In this document: positions 24,311 through 36,500 of the stretch, piece after piece
Numbering within the stretch: the stretch's first letter is position 1
Layout: each line of letters starts with the position of its first letter
Assembly (NCBI RefSeq): GCF_905475345.1
Contig: NC_066587.1
Coordinates: forward strand, 13,154,058 to 13,218,057
Source: Vespula vulgaris
Taxonomy: Eukaryota > Arthropoda > Insecta > Hymenoptera > Vespidae
Direction of reading: 5' to 3'
Length of the DNA stretch: 64,000 nt
Notes under the pieces: model-generated
Database searches by the model: none
Told to the model about the DNA's origin: nothing
The model's input: only the letters and a program-made list of their open reading frames with translations
Program-made: the position numbers and the translations under genes

Positions 24311-26673
24311 GTTTATTTACTAACTAATGATACTTCTTTCAAGCACGACGTACGAAGATGACTTTTTAAGCGTAGATACCTTACGATAAATTCCACGCCA
24401 ATGATTGGTCCTTTTTTTTCTAACGCTCATCATAAACTACTCACGGAAATAGGTCAACGTAATGAGAATAAATGACTTATAACAGATTTATATTTGAATA
24501 GAGACCGTAATAGATTATCTGTATATAAAAAACGAATAAATAAATCGTACACGTATTATGTGTACGAAAATAAAATTTTCAATACGTTTCGAAGTCTACT
24601 AACCAATCGTCTTTTATTATTTTGAATTTCGACCAATAGCGTTACGCCGAACGAAACAATCATTTTTTTCGAATATTTTAAATATTTCGAAAAAAATATT
24701 CGATCTTCTCTTTAAAAATTGAAATCTGAATTGAAATATAAATGATGATTTTTATTTTGAAAAAAAGATTCTCTTATCTCTAAAGACTTCATTAATAAAA
24801 ATATAAAATATGACCAGAGGAAAGTTTATTTGTCAAAGCATTATACTTACTGCATAACCTATTGTAGACTCAATGCTGGTCTATATATAGTGACCTATAG
24901 TAGTCATTACTAGAGGAATTAGATTATTTCCCAACGAATATGCAAAGGGGTCTTATAAACGGTTATATCCTATATATGTCAAAAACAATTGTATATATAA
25001 ATTTTATAATATTCGAGTTAATATCGTCCGTTATTGAAATTGAAATGTAAGTCGAAAATAATTATTTCATCAAAGTAAGCTATTAATGGATTAGAATCAT
25101 GTATATATTCTTAATTCATCTTATATATTTATGATTTTTTTTTCATACTTTTATCGTCAAAACTGGATATTTAAAAAAAAAAAAGGAACAAAAGCATTTA
25201 AATCGTATGCAATTACACTGAATTAATCTATTTGCTATTTTACAATTTTTTTATTGAAAAATATTAAGAATAGTGTTTTCGATCCTTCGCTTAAACTATT
25301 AGTGATACAGGAGAAAAAAATCTTATTTTACGATATATATTAATTATGACGTGTACTCGTATTGCAGCCATTACCGCGCTCGTGATTACGTATATTGCGT
25401 GATTTCTCATCTCACTTCGACTACCGCCATTGTTTAGGCGCGTTCAAAGCCTTGAAAGAGGGTTAATATTAATAATACTGCGTAAGTTTTTTGAACGTTC
25501 GTTATTTCAATGTTGTTTTTCATTGAATTGTATTTCGATTAAGAGGTATTTGCTTGCTTTCATCGTAACACTTGTGTTCGTATATATAAAAGCTTTTTTT
25601 TCAAAAGAACGAATAAATCATGGAAACATTGTTGAATCTAGTAGTAAATTTCATTTTTGGGCGGCAATTTTGAAAATGCTAAAAATTTGTATGTTTGTAC
25701 ATACTTTGTCTTATGTCGAAATGCAGTCGTCTTTGCTCCCTTCGGTTCATTCAGTGCCATGTGACCTGCTCTCATGAGTGCCTTCTTCCTGTGAACACCA
25801 CTCCCACTTTGTCCCTCTCTAGCTCGGCTAGCTATTGAAGCTCTAATCGGCTTCCTGGATGGAACACATTATCTGCCTGATTGTAGATCTCAACGTCGCA
25901 ATATCTAGCGAAACCAAGGGGTTTCTCTCATAAGCTTCTCAGTCCGCAATTCATCGTGCATAAAAGATCCATGTACGTATTCGCAAGTCAATATACATAT
26001 GTCATTTCTTTGAATGTTATCAATATTTGGTATGGAGCGCATAGCGATGCAGTGATTCTGCAGCTGTGCGTTCGATAAGTCGACGCTTTGATCTTGACGA
26101 TCTTGTCAACGGATGCGAATTATTTTCCGTTAGCTAAATCCGATTATAGAAGAGAATCGTAAAGAATTACTCGTGTTCCGAGGCGACACTATTTTCCGAA
26201 CACCTTTCTTTTCAATTCTTTAGATAATTTTATTATTTTAAAGGAAAAGTGTTATATTACAAATGTCGATCTAGTGAAAGATTTGAAAATTATTAAAAAA
26301 ATTAAATATCTCGTTAAATAACGTTTTGCACGTTATTACAGTTGTTGAACGTGGCTACAGGGAGAACGATTATCATCGTTTATAAAGAATGTGTTACAGT
26401 GATGCAAGAAACGGAATGACATCAACAAAGTTTCCGGTATTCAGAGATATCCAGATAATTCTGAAGGACTCCTGAAGCTGTGCACATTCAAGATTCAAAC
26501 GATGTCGCTGAGACAAAGATTGTCTGGTATCGTTGCGGCCTTGCGCGGATCTTCCATGCCGCCGGCCAAAGAAGGCCATACGTAAAATACTTGTTACAAG
26601 CTCTAATATCAATTTCCGAACTATCTTTTACTTAATAAAATCTTATAGGTCGACAACCGAGCAGATTGAGAAG
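24311..26673. other. Intergenic region upstream of LSM10 and the glutamate transporter
   Basis: The two genes diverge from this 2.4-kb stretch. The part near 25760-25960 and 26480-26580 is less AT-rich and could hold the transporter's untranslated first exon or promoter. No coding exon with conserved sequence was found. Confidence 0.5.
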
Positions 26674-28938
26674 ATGTCGTCCGAGAGCGAGGTTGAAAGC
26701 AAAAAACGAGTAGAGGTCACACCCCTTGACAGATTACAGGCGGTTGGTAATCGAATTGAATATAAACATATAATCAACACGTTTTTACCATGGCCTTTAT
26801 ACTTTGTACATATAAATTCTTTTCTTCGTCGAATTAATTGTAAAAATTACTCGAAACAAGGTAAACGAATTCTTGATGTCTTATAACGAAGATGAAATTA
26901 CTCGTTAACTTATTGAAACAGTATTTCTCTGTAGAACTATTTGAAGTAACATATAATCGTGACTGTAGGTGGTTGATTGGATGGATAAAAACATGCTCCT
27001 CATCTTAACTATCGCCGCGGTTCTCATCGGCTTGGGCCTTGGCTTTCTAGGTCGATTACTCGATCTATCGCCCCAGTCAATAATGCTCATCACCTTTCCT
27101 GGAGAGATCCTTATGCGTCTGTTGAAAATGTTCATATTGCCACTCGTTACTTCGTCACTTATTACGGGTAATTATAGGTCTCCTAGAAAACGTGAAAATT
27201 TTAAGGAAAATCTTTTCGGTCAAAACGTCTTTTTTATTCTCGTAGCAATGGCTCAGCTAGACGTGAGAAGTTCTGGGAGAATTGGTTTTAGGACTCTCAC
27301 GTATTATGCTGTCACGACCATTCTCGCTGCCATTGTTGGTATCACGTTGGTTTTGACGATTCATCCTGGTGACCCGAAAATCAAAAACATTATCATCACT
27401 CCCTCGATGGAAGAAACAAAATTCTCAACGCTCGATGCCTTACTGGATATCGTCAGGTAGAAATATCACGGTCATTGTTATAAAATAAAAAAAAAAAAAG
27501 AAAACAAAATAAAATACCTTGACGTTGTTATTTTATCAATTCGATACGCAGAAACATGATACCAGAAAATTTGGTGCAAGCCTGTTTCCAACAGGTTCAA
27601 ACTTCGTACATCAAGAAAAAAGTGATAATAATTGGAAACATGAATCAAAGCGATCATGTTTTGGAACCGATATTGGTATACAAGGATGGCATGAACGTTA
27701 TGGGTCTGATCATATTTTGCATAACTTTCGGTGTTATTGCAGGACAGTTAGGATCGAAAGGAAAACTTATGGTAGATTTTTTTATCGTACTCAATGAAAT
27801 CGTCATGAAGTTCGTCGGTATTATTATTATATGGTAAAAATTTTTGTTAAATGTTTGAAAATGTTGAATTGCTGGTTTCTTATTTTTTTTTCCCCCCATT
27901 CAGGTTTGCTCCGTTTGGAATAATGTGCTTAATAGCAGGAAAAATAATGTCTATCGTAAATCTTGCTGCAACTGCACAAATGTTAGGGTTGTTTATGATC
28001 ACTGTTCTATTGGGTTTATCGATACATGGGATAATCACGTTACCAACGATCTTTTGGCTATTAACTCGCAAAAATCCTGCTGTTTTCTTTAGAGGTATGA
28101 TGCAGGCGTGGATTACAGCTTTAGGAACTGCATCGAGGTAACAGAAATTATTAAACGATTTGTATGTAACGTTCGTAGATTTAAAACAGTGTGATTTTTT
28201 TCATTTTCAGTGCTGTTACCTTGCCTATTACTTTCAAATGTGTCGAAGAAAACAATAAGATTGATCCACGTATCACACGGTTCGTTCTATCGGTAGGGGC
28301 TACCGTAAATATGGACGGAACTGCACTTTATGAAGCTGTAAGTGCAATATTCATTGCACAGATTAATGCATTACCGCTGGGTATCGCTGAAGTTATAACA
28401 GTCAGGTGAAAAATCGATAAGCATATCGCTTTTATTTATATTTTTGTTTAGAATACACGTATCACTCTCTCCTACATCCATTTTTATTATTATTAGTTTG
28501 ACGGCAACTTTAGCTAGCATAGGAGCGGCAAGTATACCCAGTGCCGCTTTGATTAGCATGTTGTTGATATCGACGACTCTTGGTTTACCTACTGACGATA
28601 TTTCTTTACTTCTTGCCATAGATTGGATATTGTAAGTTACTTATATATTCTTCTGACGTGCTTTTAATATTTCTGAATGATCTGAATTATATCAATTTTT
28701 CGTTTTATCACGCATTTATTTTACTTTCAGAGATCGAATTAGAACTTCTGTTAATGTATTAGGCGATGGATATGGAGCGGGTATAGTTTATCATCTAAGT
28801 AAAACAGAGCTCGAGAAAATGGACGAAGAAAGAAGGTTGCAAGAACTTGAAACAGGTTCGTTGTTGAAAGATACATCTGACAAATGTCAGGATGAAATCG
28901 TATCGGACGATCAACAAATTTCCGAGACAAAAATTTGA
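26674..28938 (+). CDS. EAAT: Excitatory amino acid transporter (SLC1 family)
   Basis: Sodium-coupled glutamate/aspartate uptake carrier of the plasma membrane. Exons by phase: 26674-26742, 26969-27167, 27246-27456, 27552-27833, 27904-28137, 28211-28405, 28497-28631 and 28731-28938. They give 510 aa, the normal size. Family marks are FPGEILMRLLKMFILPLV (TM2), AQLDVRSSGRIG (TM3 entry), MIPENLVQACFQQVQT, the hairpin-1 serines TASSAVTLP, NMDGTALYEA (TM7 Na+/substrate site), hairpin 2 ASIGAASIPSA, and DWILDRIRTSVNVLGDGYGAGIV (TM8). A glycosylation site NQS lies in the TM4 loop. The first donor is weak (GCG/GTTGGT), so the 23-residue N-terminus is the least certain part. I cannot tell EAAT1 from EAAT2 orthology. 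Intron 2 is 78 nt, in frame and without stops. Confidence 0.9.
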
Positions 28939-29629
28939 GATATAGGTTTTTCTTATAAAGATTTTTTTCAAAATATTTCTTTGTCTATATACTAATTATA
29001 GACGTTGTTGTAAAATTTGTAATGTACATGAGTAACTGATTTTATTATATCTTTTATCGCTATAGTAAAGCATTCTCTGCTTTCACTTGTAATTTTAGTA
29101 TCTTCTATTATCGTTATAAGTAGTAAAGAAAAAGTATAATGTTTTGTTTTAAGACAAATGTTATTATAGAACATTTTTATTTTTATTACAATTTTAAAAT
29201 CGACTTCTTTTTCGAATCACTCTAAGACTTAATATAATCTTTGGACATGAATAATTCTATACATATATCTTTTGATCTCTGAGTTTAAGAATTGGCTTAA
29301 CATATAAAACAATGGTCATTTATTGTATGTGTACTACAGGGTAAATAAATATTTGATTACATTGTACTGTAATTCTCTCTCTACTTTTTTAACTTTTCGT
29401 TATTTTAATGTGGAATGTAAAATAAATCAGTGTTATTATTTTATAAATGTATCTCAGTTACGAATGTGTTTTATACAAGTGCCAAAGTTCATCATTTATC
29501 ACGCAATATTTTGTTATGCTTTTAGCAATATTTCTAACTTGGCTATGTACATAAATTATCTTTAACGCTATATCATATTGTTATTCAATCATTTCATTAT
29601 AAAATGTGTATATTTAATATATCTTCTTT
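28939..29629. other. Convergent 3' region of EAAT and EMC6
   Basis: About 690 bp of AT-rich sequence between two stop codons on opposite strands. It probably holds both 3' untranslated regions. Nothing else was recognised. Confidence 0.6.
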
Positions 29630-30412
29630 TCAGTATACATGAACCATACCATATAGAAAACTAATTAATTTAATTTAAGGAAAATACATTCATAAAGAAA
29701 CATAAAAATATAAATTCATAAATTACGGAAGGATACGTCCAAAATAATACGTATGTCTAATATAGATTTTAAGTCAGCAATGGTAGAATAAATTCTGTTA
29801 AGGAAAACATGAATTACAAATAAATATATATAATTTAAATAGTAAAGGATACAAAAAGCCCTCCAAAAAATCCACTAGTTAAAAGATTTCTTCTACTAAT
29901 AAAGTATTTTTTCCATTGCCCGCCAGCTTTTAAAAGTAACATTGCCTGTGAAATAATATTATATTTATAGAATAAGGATAGTAAACATAGTATTTATAAT
30001 ATACGTAATACAAATTATGCTATATATTACCCATAATCCAAAAACTGCAAATATATAAAACCCAAAACCATATAGTCCAGTTAAACCTAATAATCCGGCT
30101 GTACCCCCTGATAACGCTGCCATAGATATTCTACAATATTCAACAACGGCAGCATTGTTCATAACAGCTGCCTCACTGTATGCAATAATTTCTGTAAAAG
30201 ACATAGTTTGCATATAACTTATTCAATGGAAATACTTACATTTCACAGCTTCAAAAAATTGTAAACAATGTTATGGTCAGGATATTAGTTTCATAAAGAA
30301 CATAACCTCTACATTGATTTCCACGTCAAAAAATACAGATTTGTTACATCAAGAATAATTATATGAATACCTAACCTCCTTTCTCTTGTTTTGTTTTAAT
30401 CTTTCCCAACAT
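29630..30412 (-). CDS. EMC6: ER membrane protein complex subunit 6
   Basis: EMC6 is a core membrane subunit of the ER insertase EMC. Minus-strand exons: 30412-30376, 30191-30031, 29945-29853, 29756-29737 (only 20 nt) and 29660-29630 with TGA. They join in phase to 113 aa (human 110). Family matches are AYSEAAVMNNAAVVEYCR, SMAALSGGTAGLLGLTGLYG (first TM), LLLKAGGQWKKYF, SGFFGGLFTYVLFWT and the C-terminus FLYGMVHVY. Without the two small terminal exons the frame would run into unrelated sequence, so these joins are needed and they restore the conserved ending exactly. The start MLGKIKTKQEKG comes from a separate 37-nt exon. An alternative in-frame ATG (MSFTE) just before exon 2 is probably intronic, since it overlaps the acceptor. 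Confidence 0.93.
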
Positions 30413-31255
30413 GTCAACGTAGAACTTTTAATAAATCGTGTAAAAAGAGATGATGAATAAACAAAATATTTCGATATATTGTTCGTCTAAATGTTACGAA
30501 GGTTGCTTTAGATTGCTCTCATAATAAAACAAGTTACAGTAGTTACAGTGAGGGCGCGCAATATGTCTGTTTTCTTATTGGATAATAATTCTAGAATTGA
30601 AAATAAATTAATATACGATCCATGTAAAATAAATATGATTCGATATTTCTGTAATCTTCAATGATGTAGTTAAAAATATACTAAGTATTAACAAATGTAT
30701 TAATATCTTCAAAATAGAAGAATTAATTATAATTTAACTAAATATTGAATATGCAATATTAAAAAGACTAATTAATTCTCGTTTATTTAGAAACTCAATT
30801 CTGCATGAAACTCATCTAAATAGGGTTTTTATTTGTTTCAGATACTAGAACATTTATTTTCTTGGCTTGGATCAAGATAGATTTCAACAGATCTTTCGAA
30901 TTTTACTTCTCATCGGGAAGGGATACGATTTCCTAAGCAACGACAGAAGTACGAAATTATAGAAGGTAAGAAGTAAGAAATTCATTAAGATCTTTGAAAA
31001 AAAATAATTCAAAGAGTTTGCTGAAAGATATTAAATAAAATTTTGGAATTATTTCGATCTGATAAATGACGTTCAGGGTCAGGCAAATAGAAGGACGAAG
31101 AAAAATTTTCAGATAATGGCGCCGAAAAGAACGTTTTCATCTTTAGTAGTCTTTTTCGAGAGAAGAAGAGATTGGTCGTTGCGATTCGATGCGAGGGGGC
31201 TAAAGAGGGGTGGCTTGGCTCGAAGACGAAAATAGCTAAAGAGACCCGCTCTCAA

Positions 31256-31257
<2 letters not shown>

Positions 31258-31291
<34 letters not shown>

Positions 31292-31366
31292 TTCTGTCTC
31301 TCTCTCTCTCTTTCTCTCTCTCTATGTTCTGTCTATCTCTCTCTCTCTTTCTCTCTCTCTAGCTCT
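31258..31366. repeat. (CT)n cluster
   Basis: CT dinucleotide repeat with TGTGTTTCTG and TATGTTCTG interruptions, about 2.3 kb upstream of the ryanodine receptor start codon. Confidence 0.95.
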
Positions 31367-32334
31367 TCTTTCTCTTTACTCCGCCACGGCATTTGTGTTC
31401 CACCAGAGTTCTTCGAGCTTCGACGTTTTCTTTTTTTCTCGACAGCTCGTCCATCGAGGCAAGAAAAAAGATTCGAATCGTTCGGGTGCACGTCAACCAC
31501 GATCGATTTTAACGAACGACTTTACTTTTCGAAAAAGATCGGGAAATCATCGATAGAGTTGAATTTGAAAAATTTTCAAAGAAGATCGCGGGAAAAATAG
31601 TGCTTGTCGGTACGTGTTACACCTTGATGGTGACATTTTTACGATTTTTAACGAACAAGGTGTCTTCGTGATATTTATAGTTTTTCTCCGATTATTTACG
31701 ACTTCGACGATATTCTCCTTCGTTGTGTAACTCATCGGATTTATATTCATCATAAGTTAACTACTTTTGGTTAATAATCCTTATCGCATGTATGTATGTA
31801 TGTATGTATGTGTGAATGCGCACGTAAGACCTTATTTTCACAGCACGTTTTTTTCGTGTAAACGACGTGACTCGATTAAAAGATAAATAGATTCGTGAAA
31901 GTAATCGATTAATTAAAGTCGTTAACATAGTGATTTCGCTTAATGTCATACGGTATACCATTTCACGTTGTAATGAATTTCGCATGGTAATAATATTTCG
32001 TGCTATTGTAAGAACGGTTTAAATTGGTAACATCGAACGTGTGATATAAATTGTGTTAATTGTTTCCAGTCGAACCAGAAGGTATAAGCGTGCCAAAGAC
32101 CTTTACCTCGAAAACGAATGAAAATAACTATTCTTTCGAGAGTATTATATATAAACGAGTAGATTCGAATGCATTTGTTTTTCGATAATTCGTATTTGAA
32201 GAAAATTGCGCGAATTTCGAACAGAATTGGAAGCGAAGGAAATTAATCGCTGTCCTCTATTTCGTTTAGGAAATTAACCTTAACCTTAATAAGCAATCTA
32301 ATTCTCGCGAATTCGAAATATAATTGGATCGTAT

Positions 32335-32399
32335 AGAGAGAAAGAGAGAGACACAGAGAGAGAGAGAGGGAGAGAGCGAGAGAGAGAGAGAGAGAGAGA

Positions 32400-32430
<31 letters not shown>

Positions 32431-32461
32431 TGAGTGAGAGAGAGAGAGAGAGAGAGAGAGA
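32335..32461. repeat. (GA)n microsatellite
   Basis: About 125 bp of GA repeat with GTGA interruptions. It is complementary in orientation to the CT cluster about 1 kb to the left. Confidence 0.96.
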
Positions 32462-33302
32462 TGCACATACACATAGATAACATATATAACTCATTCGGAG
32501 ATATATGGATATGACTATTTCTGTTTCATTGCTGGAAATAGGTTCGAGAATGAGAGTGACGCGATGTTCATCGACTTACGTCTATTACCTTCATCTATTT
32601 CCTTGACTTTAGATTTATATGAATCAGTACGTGGATATTTACATACCTAGATACGTTTTCGGCCGATGTCAATTCACGTTTGATTAAGGAAATAAATCGT
32701 CACTGCATCTCGCGTTTTTCTTTCGTACAATTAAAAATATTAATTTTGTGATCGGCAAATGATAGGAAGATCAGTATTATCTATCTGTTGTATGACGTAT
32801 TAAGAAAATAGAGATTAAGCTTCAGCTATTCGTCATATATAATTGTAAATTATTTTATCTTACCATTAGCGGATCATTTTTTGAAAATTATGGATAAAGA
32901 ATGTAAAGCAAAGGGAAGAGAATAAATAGATTAAGGGGTAAATCTGAAAACGTTACTTGTTTGTATTACGAGGTGGAGCCTCGGAGAAACGTCGAGCATG
33001 CGGAATTTGTTTAGAGTGTTTGAACGCATGCGTAGGATTTCATCGGCGGTAGAGCATTTGGCCTTCCAGGACTGTGAACATCCAGTCGGTGATCGTCGTT
33101 GTTTCGATCGGTGTGGCTAACAAAAAGGTCGCCGTCTTCGGCCTTTTCTTCCCTGCTCTGTTCTTGCACCCTCTCGTCGTCGTCGTCATCGTTATCATCG
33201 TGTGATCTTCGTTTTTGTGTAGGTAACCATTATCACCGAGTGGAAGGAAAATTTGTTCGGTCTGGAGTTAAAGCTCGAGAAAGCTCGAGAAGTGGAAGAA
33301 AA

Positions 33303-33385
33303 GGTGGAAGAGGAAGTGGAGGAGGAGGAGGAGGAGGAAGAGGAGGAGGAGGAGGAGGAAGAAGAGAAGGAGGAAGAGGAAGTGG
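33303..33385. repeat. (GGA)n tract in the presumed 5' UTR
   Basis: Purine tract of GGA/GAA units just upstream of the ryanodine receptor start. It would read as poly-Glu or poly-Gly in plus-strand frames, but it lacks any link to the gene's coding frame. Confidence 0.9.
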
Positions 33386-33479
33386 TAGAATAGAGGAAGA
33401 TCATGCTCGAACGTGATAAACGTGCGTGTTTTTAACGTAACGACGTTAAGGGCTATTTTGCCTTTGAACGAGTCGTAAG

Positions 33480-33520
33480 CACGAGCTTGCGAGCACGAAG
33501 CTTGCGAGCACGAGCTTGCG
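33480..33520. repeat. Short tandem repeat before the RyR start codon
   Basis: A unit of about 14 bp, CACGAGCTTGCGAG, is present about three times with one inserted A, roughly 75 bp upstream of the ATG. Each unit holds a GAGCTTGC core. It is likely transcribed in the leader. Confidence 0.8.
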
Positions 33521-33592
33521 TACGTCGAGGAAGAGACGAAGATCGTTCTCGTTGTTGTGTGACGATATCGTGAAAGCTGGGTCGTAGCCGGT

Positions 33593-36500
33593 ATGGCTGA
33601 CAGCGAAGGTGGCTCCGAACAGGACGACGTATCATTCCTTCGTACGGTGAGTAACTATTTATTTACACGATAAAATATATTTTTTGCTCATTATACATCC
33701 TCGTGTTTCTCAGAGCCGATCGATCGTTCATTCTTCTTTTTCTTTCTTTTCAATCGACACGAATCATCTATAGGGGTTGTATAGTAAACAAATAATATTG
33801 TACCGTATCGTTCCAGTCATTGTTTTTGTTTTCTTTTTCTTTTTTTTTGACACGTAAAATTTAAAAGAGATATGATATAGTTTTCAATTATGGACGACGT
33901 AGTACGGATTTTGTATTTGATCGTTATTTAAATGCGAGAAATGCGATGGATTCTATTTTGATTAAAGAATCTTAACGTCGAGATTATGAGCGTACGATGG
34001 GACGTTATCAATCATCATCGTTTTTCAATTTCGCTCGATGGTAAATCGAATTACAGAGTCTCGTGATGAAAGCGAGTTTCTCGATGAAAGGGTAGACTTA
34101 TTGAATCATGGAAGCACTTAAAGCTCTCCATGCTGAACGACCTTGACCTCTTTCCCCTCGTAAACACCATGCGATCGTACGGTATTCGTCGGGCAAATCG
34201 CTGACCTTGAGCTTTTCCAGCTACGAGCTCCTTGAACGTTCCGAAGGATACGTATACGCATGTTTCTGCGCGTTGGTGTTACATTTTATTTGCGAATGTA
34301 TATACGTACTTTATTTTTCCTCTTATTCATACGCACACATACTAACATACATACATATACATACATACATATATATATATATATAAAACATTTTATTGTA
34401 AAATACATAGTAAAATATAGATAATATTTAGGATGCTACTGTTATAATTGAATATACATATATTTGAAGTCTAAGTAAAATTTTCGAGTCAAATGCAAAA
34501 TCCTTTAATATGGAAGATCCTTGGAGTTACATTTTCCTTTCTTTTCATTCTTTTTTTTTTTCTTTCTCTCCGTTATTGTACATTCCACGTTTCATCGCGG
34601 AAAATTAGAAGGTTTCGAAGTTTCTACGTTATTTATTCCCTTTTTTTTCTTTGACACCTTTATCTCAGCGTTTTCTACATTGCAATTTTCTCGCGAGTCT
34701 GATATACTTTTGTTTTTGTGCACTAGTCATGCGACACCATATCTTACCAGCCTCGCGAGCTACATCCACCACTCGTTTACACGGTGATTCGAAATACATC
34801 TTCAGATAAAAGATGATAAAGGGATTACGAGATAGTCTCAACCTTCGTTTTCGTTTTTTACATCGACATTTTGTTTTCGACGATCTGTTCCGATGTCCGT
34901 TATCCTCGATCATCAGTTCTTCATCGTTATTAGGTATATTAGGTACTTCCTTTTGTAAATCATTCTGATTGTCCTGCCTGTCAAGAAGCATCGCGTTATT
35001 TCTTTTCTTTTTTATCCTTTTTTTCTGTTTTTTCTCTCTTTTTTTTTTTTATAGAGGTCAAGGAAAATAGAAACGATTTATCTTCGCGGAACTACAGGAA
35101 CTTTTGCATGCGTCGTAAAGAAAGAAAATCATTTTTCCTTCGCGTATACGAATATGTAGCTTGGATAATTATTGACACAGCACGCATGCTTACATATCTC
35201 GTTAGAGGCGATGAATTATTTACGATATTTTTCAACCACGATATAAACAAGGGTAGGAAGGTAAATAGATAGATATACATAGTTCACCGTAACGCTCGAA
35301 AGAATTTATCTTTGTCAAGTCAAAAAATTTTCATGGTACGTTAATTCGAAAAAAAAAACGATGGTTATTTCAATTCAATCATACAGCAGTTACTCAGTGT
35401 TTTCTGTCTTTTTTTTTTTTATAAATTGAAACGATAATTTATCGAACTGTCTAATCAAATAGTCGCTTAAAAAATCTCGTCGCATAACGATCCCGTCTAA
35501 ATATTAAACTTAGTTAGTATTCCGAACGTAAAGGTCTTAGGTCGTCGTGGGACAAGTTGTGTGCGACATGCATACGTTATATTACATTTATGTGTGTGTG
35601 TGTATACATATGTGCGTAAGAAAGAATAATATGTATTATACTTTATATCAATTTCTCTTATTATTAAGAAGAGATAAGAACGTCTCTCTCACCTGTCTTT
35701 ATCACCTGGCTGAAGATTTTCCATATTTTCTATTTTCATGTTATTATTGATATTGTATATATGTACTTAATAATTTGACGTAATACCAAAAGTTTGAGAT
35801 GTCCCTTGATGGAAAACATCTGAAGTTTTATACGAATAATTTTGTTCGATTATTTGATCGAGATCGGTCGACAATTAAATCGATCGGTCTTGATATCGAT
35901 TTTTTTTAAACGACGAAAAGAAAGAAGAGAGAAGAAGGAGGATGATGAGAAAGAGAAAAAAACGTGCAAATATTGAATTAAAATTATCGATAATCGAACT
36001 GAATGAGAAGATAAAATTTAGCCGATTATACCAATAACTCTTTCACGTTCGAGTAAAGTTTTAAAGCATATACGTACGTACATATGTATGTATATATATA
36101 TACGTATGTACATATATTTATATATATATGTTCTGTGAATTATGCTCGATTGAAATGCATCGAAAGATTTCCATGCACGCTAGAAATCAACTGGAGTTCT
36201 ATAAAAGAAAGTCACGTGAGAAAGGTTCCTTCGTTTTCATATCAGAACCATAGAAAATTGCATTCTACGGTAAATAACTCTAGTTTCGAGCGAAGCCTAA
36301 TCAAGTCGAGGACGGAATCGTGCCGGTGCGCACGTTCTTTCTTCCTACCTTGTAATATGACTATTAATTAAGTCAACAGATGTTGGCATAGAGTGTATAT
36401 GTGGAGGGTATAACTAAAATTACTTTGGTACGAGTCAATCGCAACATTGTTACCCAACCAAACTCTCTTATGAATAGATCAAAAAGATATTTCGAGAAAA

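Larger units (their letters stand above)
30413..33592. other. Repeat-rich upstream region of the ryanodine receptor gene
   Basis: About 3.2 kb between the EMC6 start and the ryanodine receptor ATG. It is presumably the promoter and 5' untranslated region of the latter, with EMC6 firing the other way. It contains a (CT)n cluster at 31258-31366, a (GA)n tract at 32335-32461, a (GGA)n tract at 33303-33385 and a short tandem repeat at 33480-33520. Untranslated exon borders could not be fixed. Confidence 0.5.

Noticed and set aside
25430..25777. 115-codon plus-strand frame upstream of the transporter
   Set aside because: Phe/Leu-rich, no homology recognised and no splice link to the transporter exons; at best untranslated sequence.
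32243..32494. Leu-Ser repeat proteins on the minus strand
   Set aside because: Three frames through the (GA)n tract all look similar; not coding.
33099..33416. Gly/Arg- or Ser-rich frames upstream of RyR
   Set aside because: Caused by the (GGA)n tract; neither frame joins the RyR coding frame.
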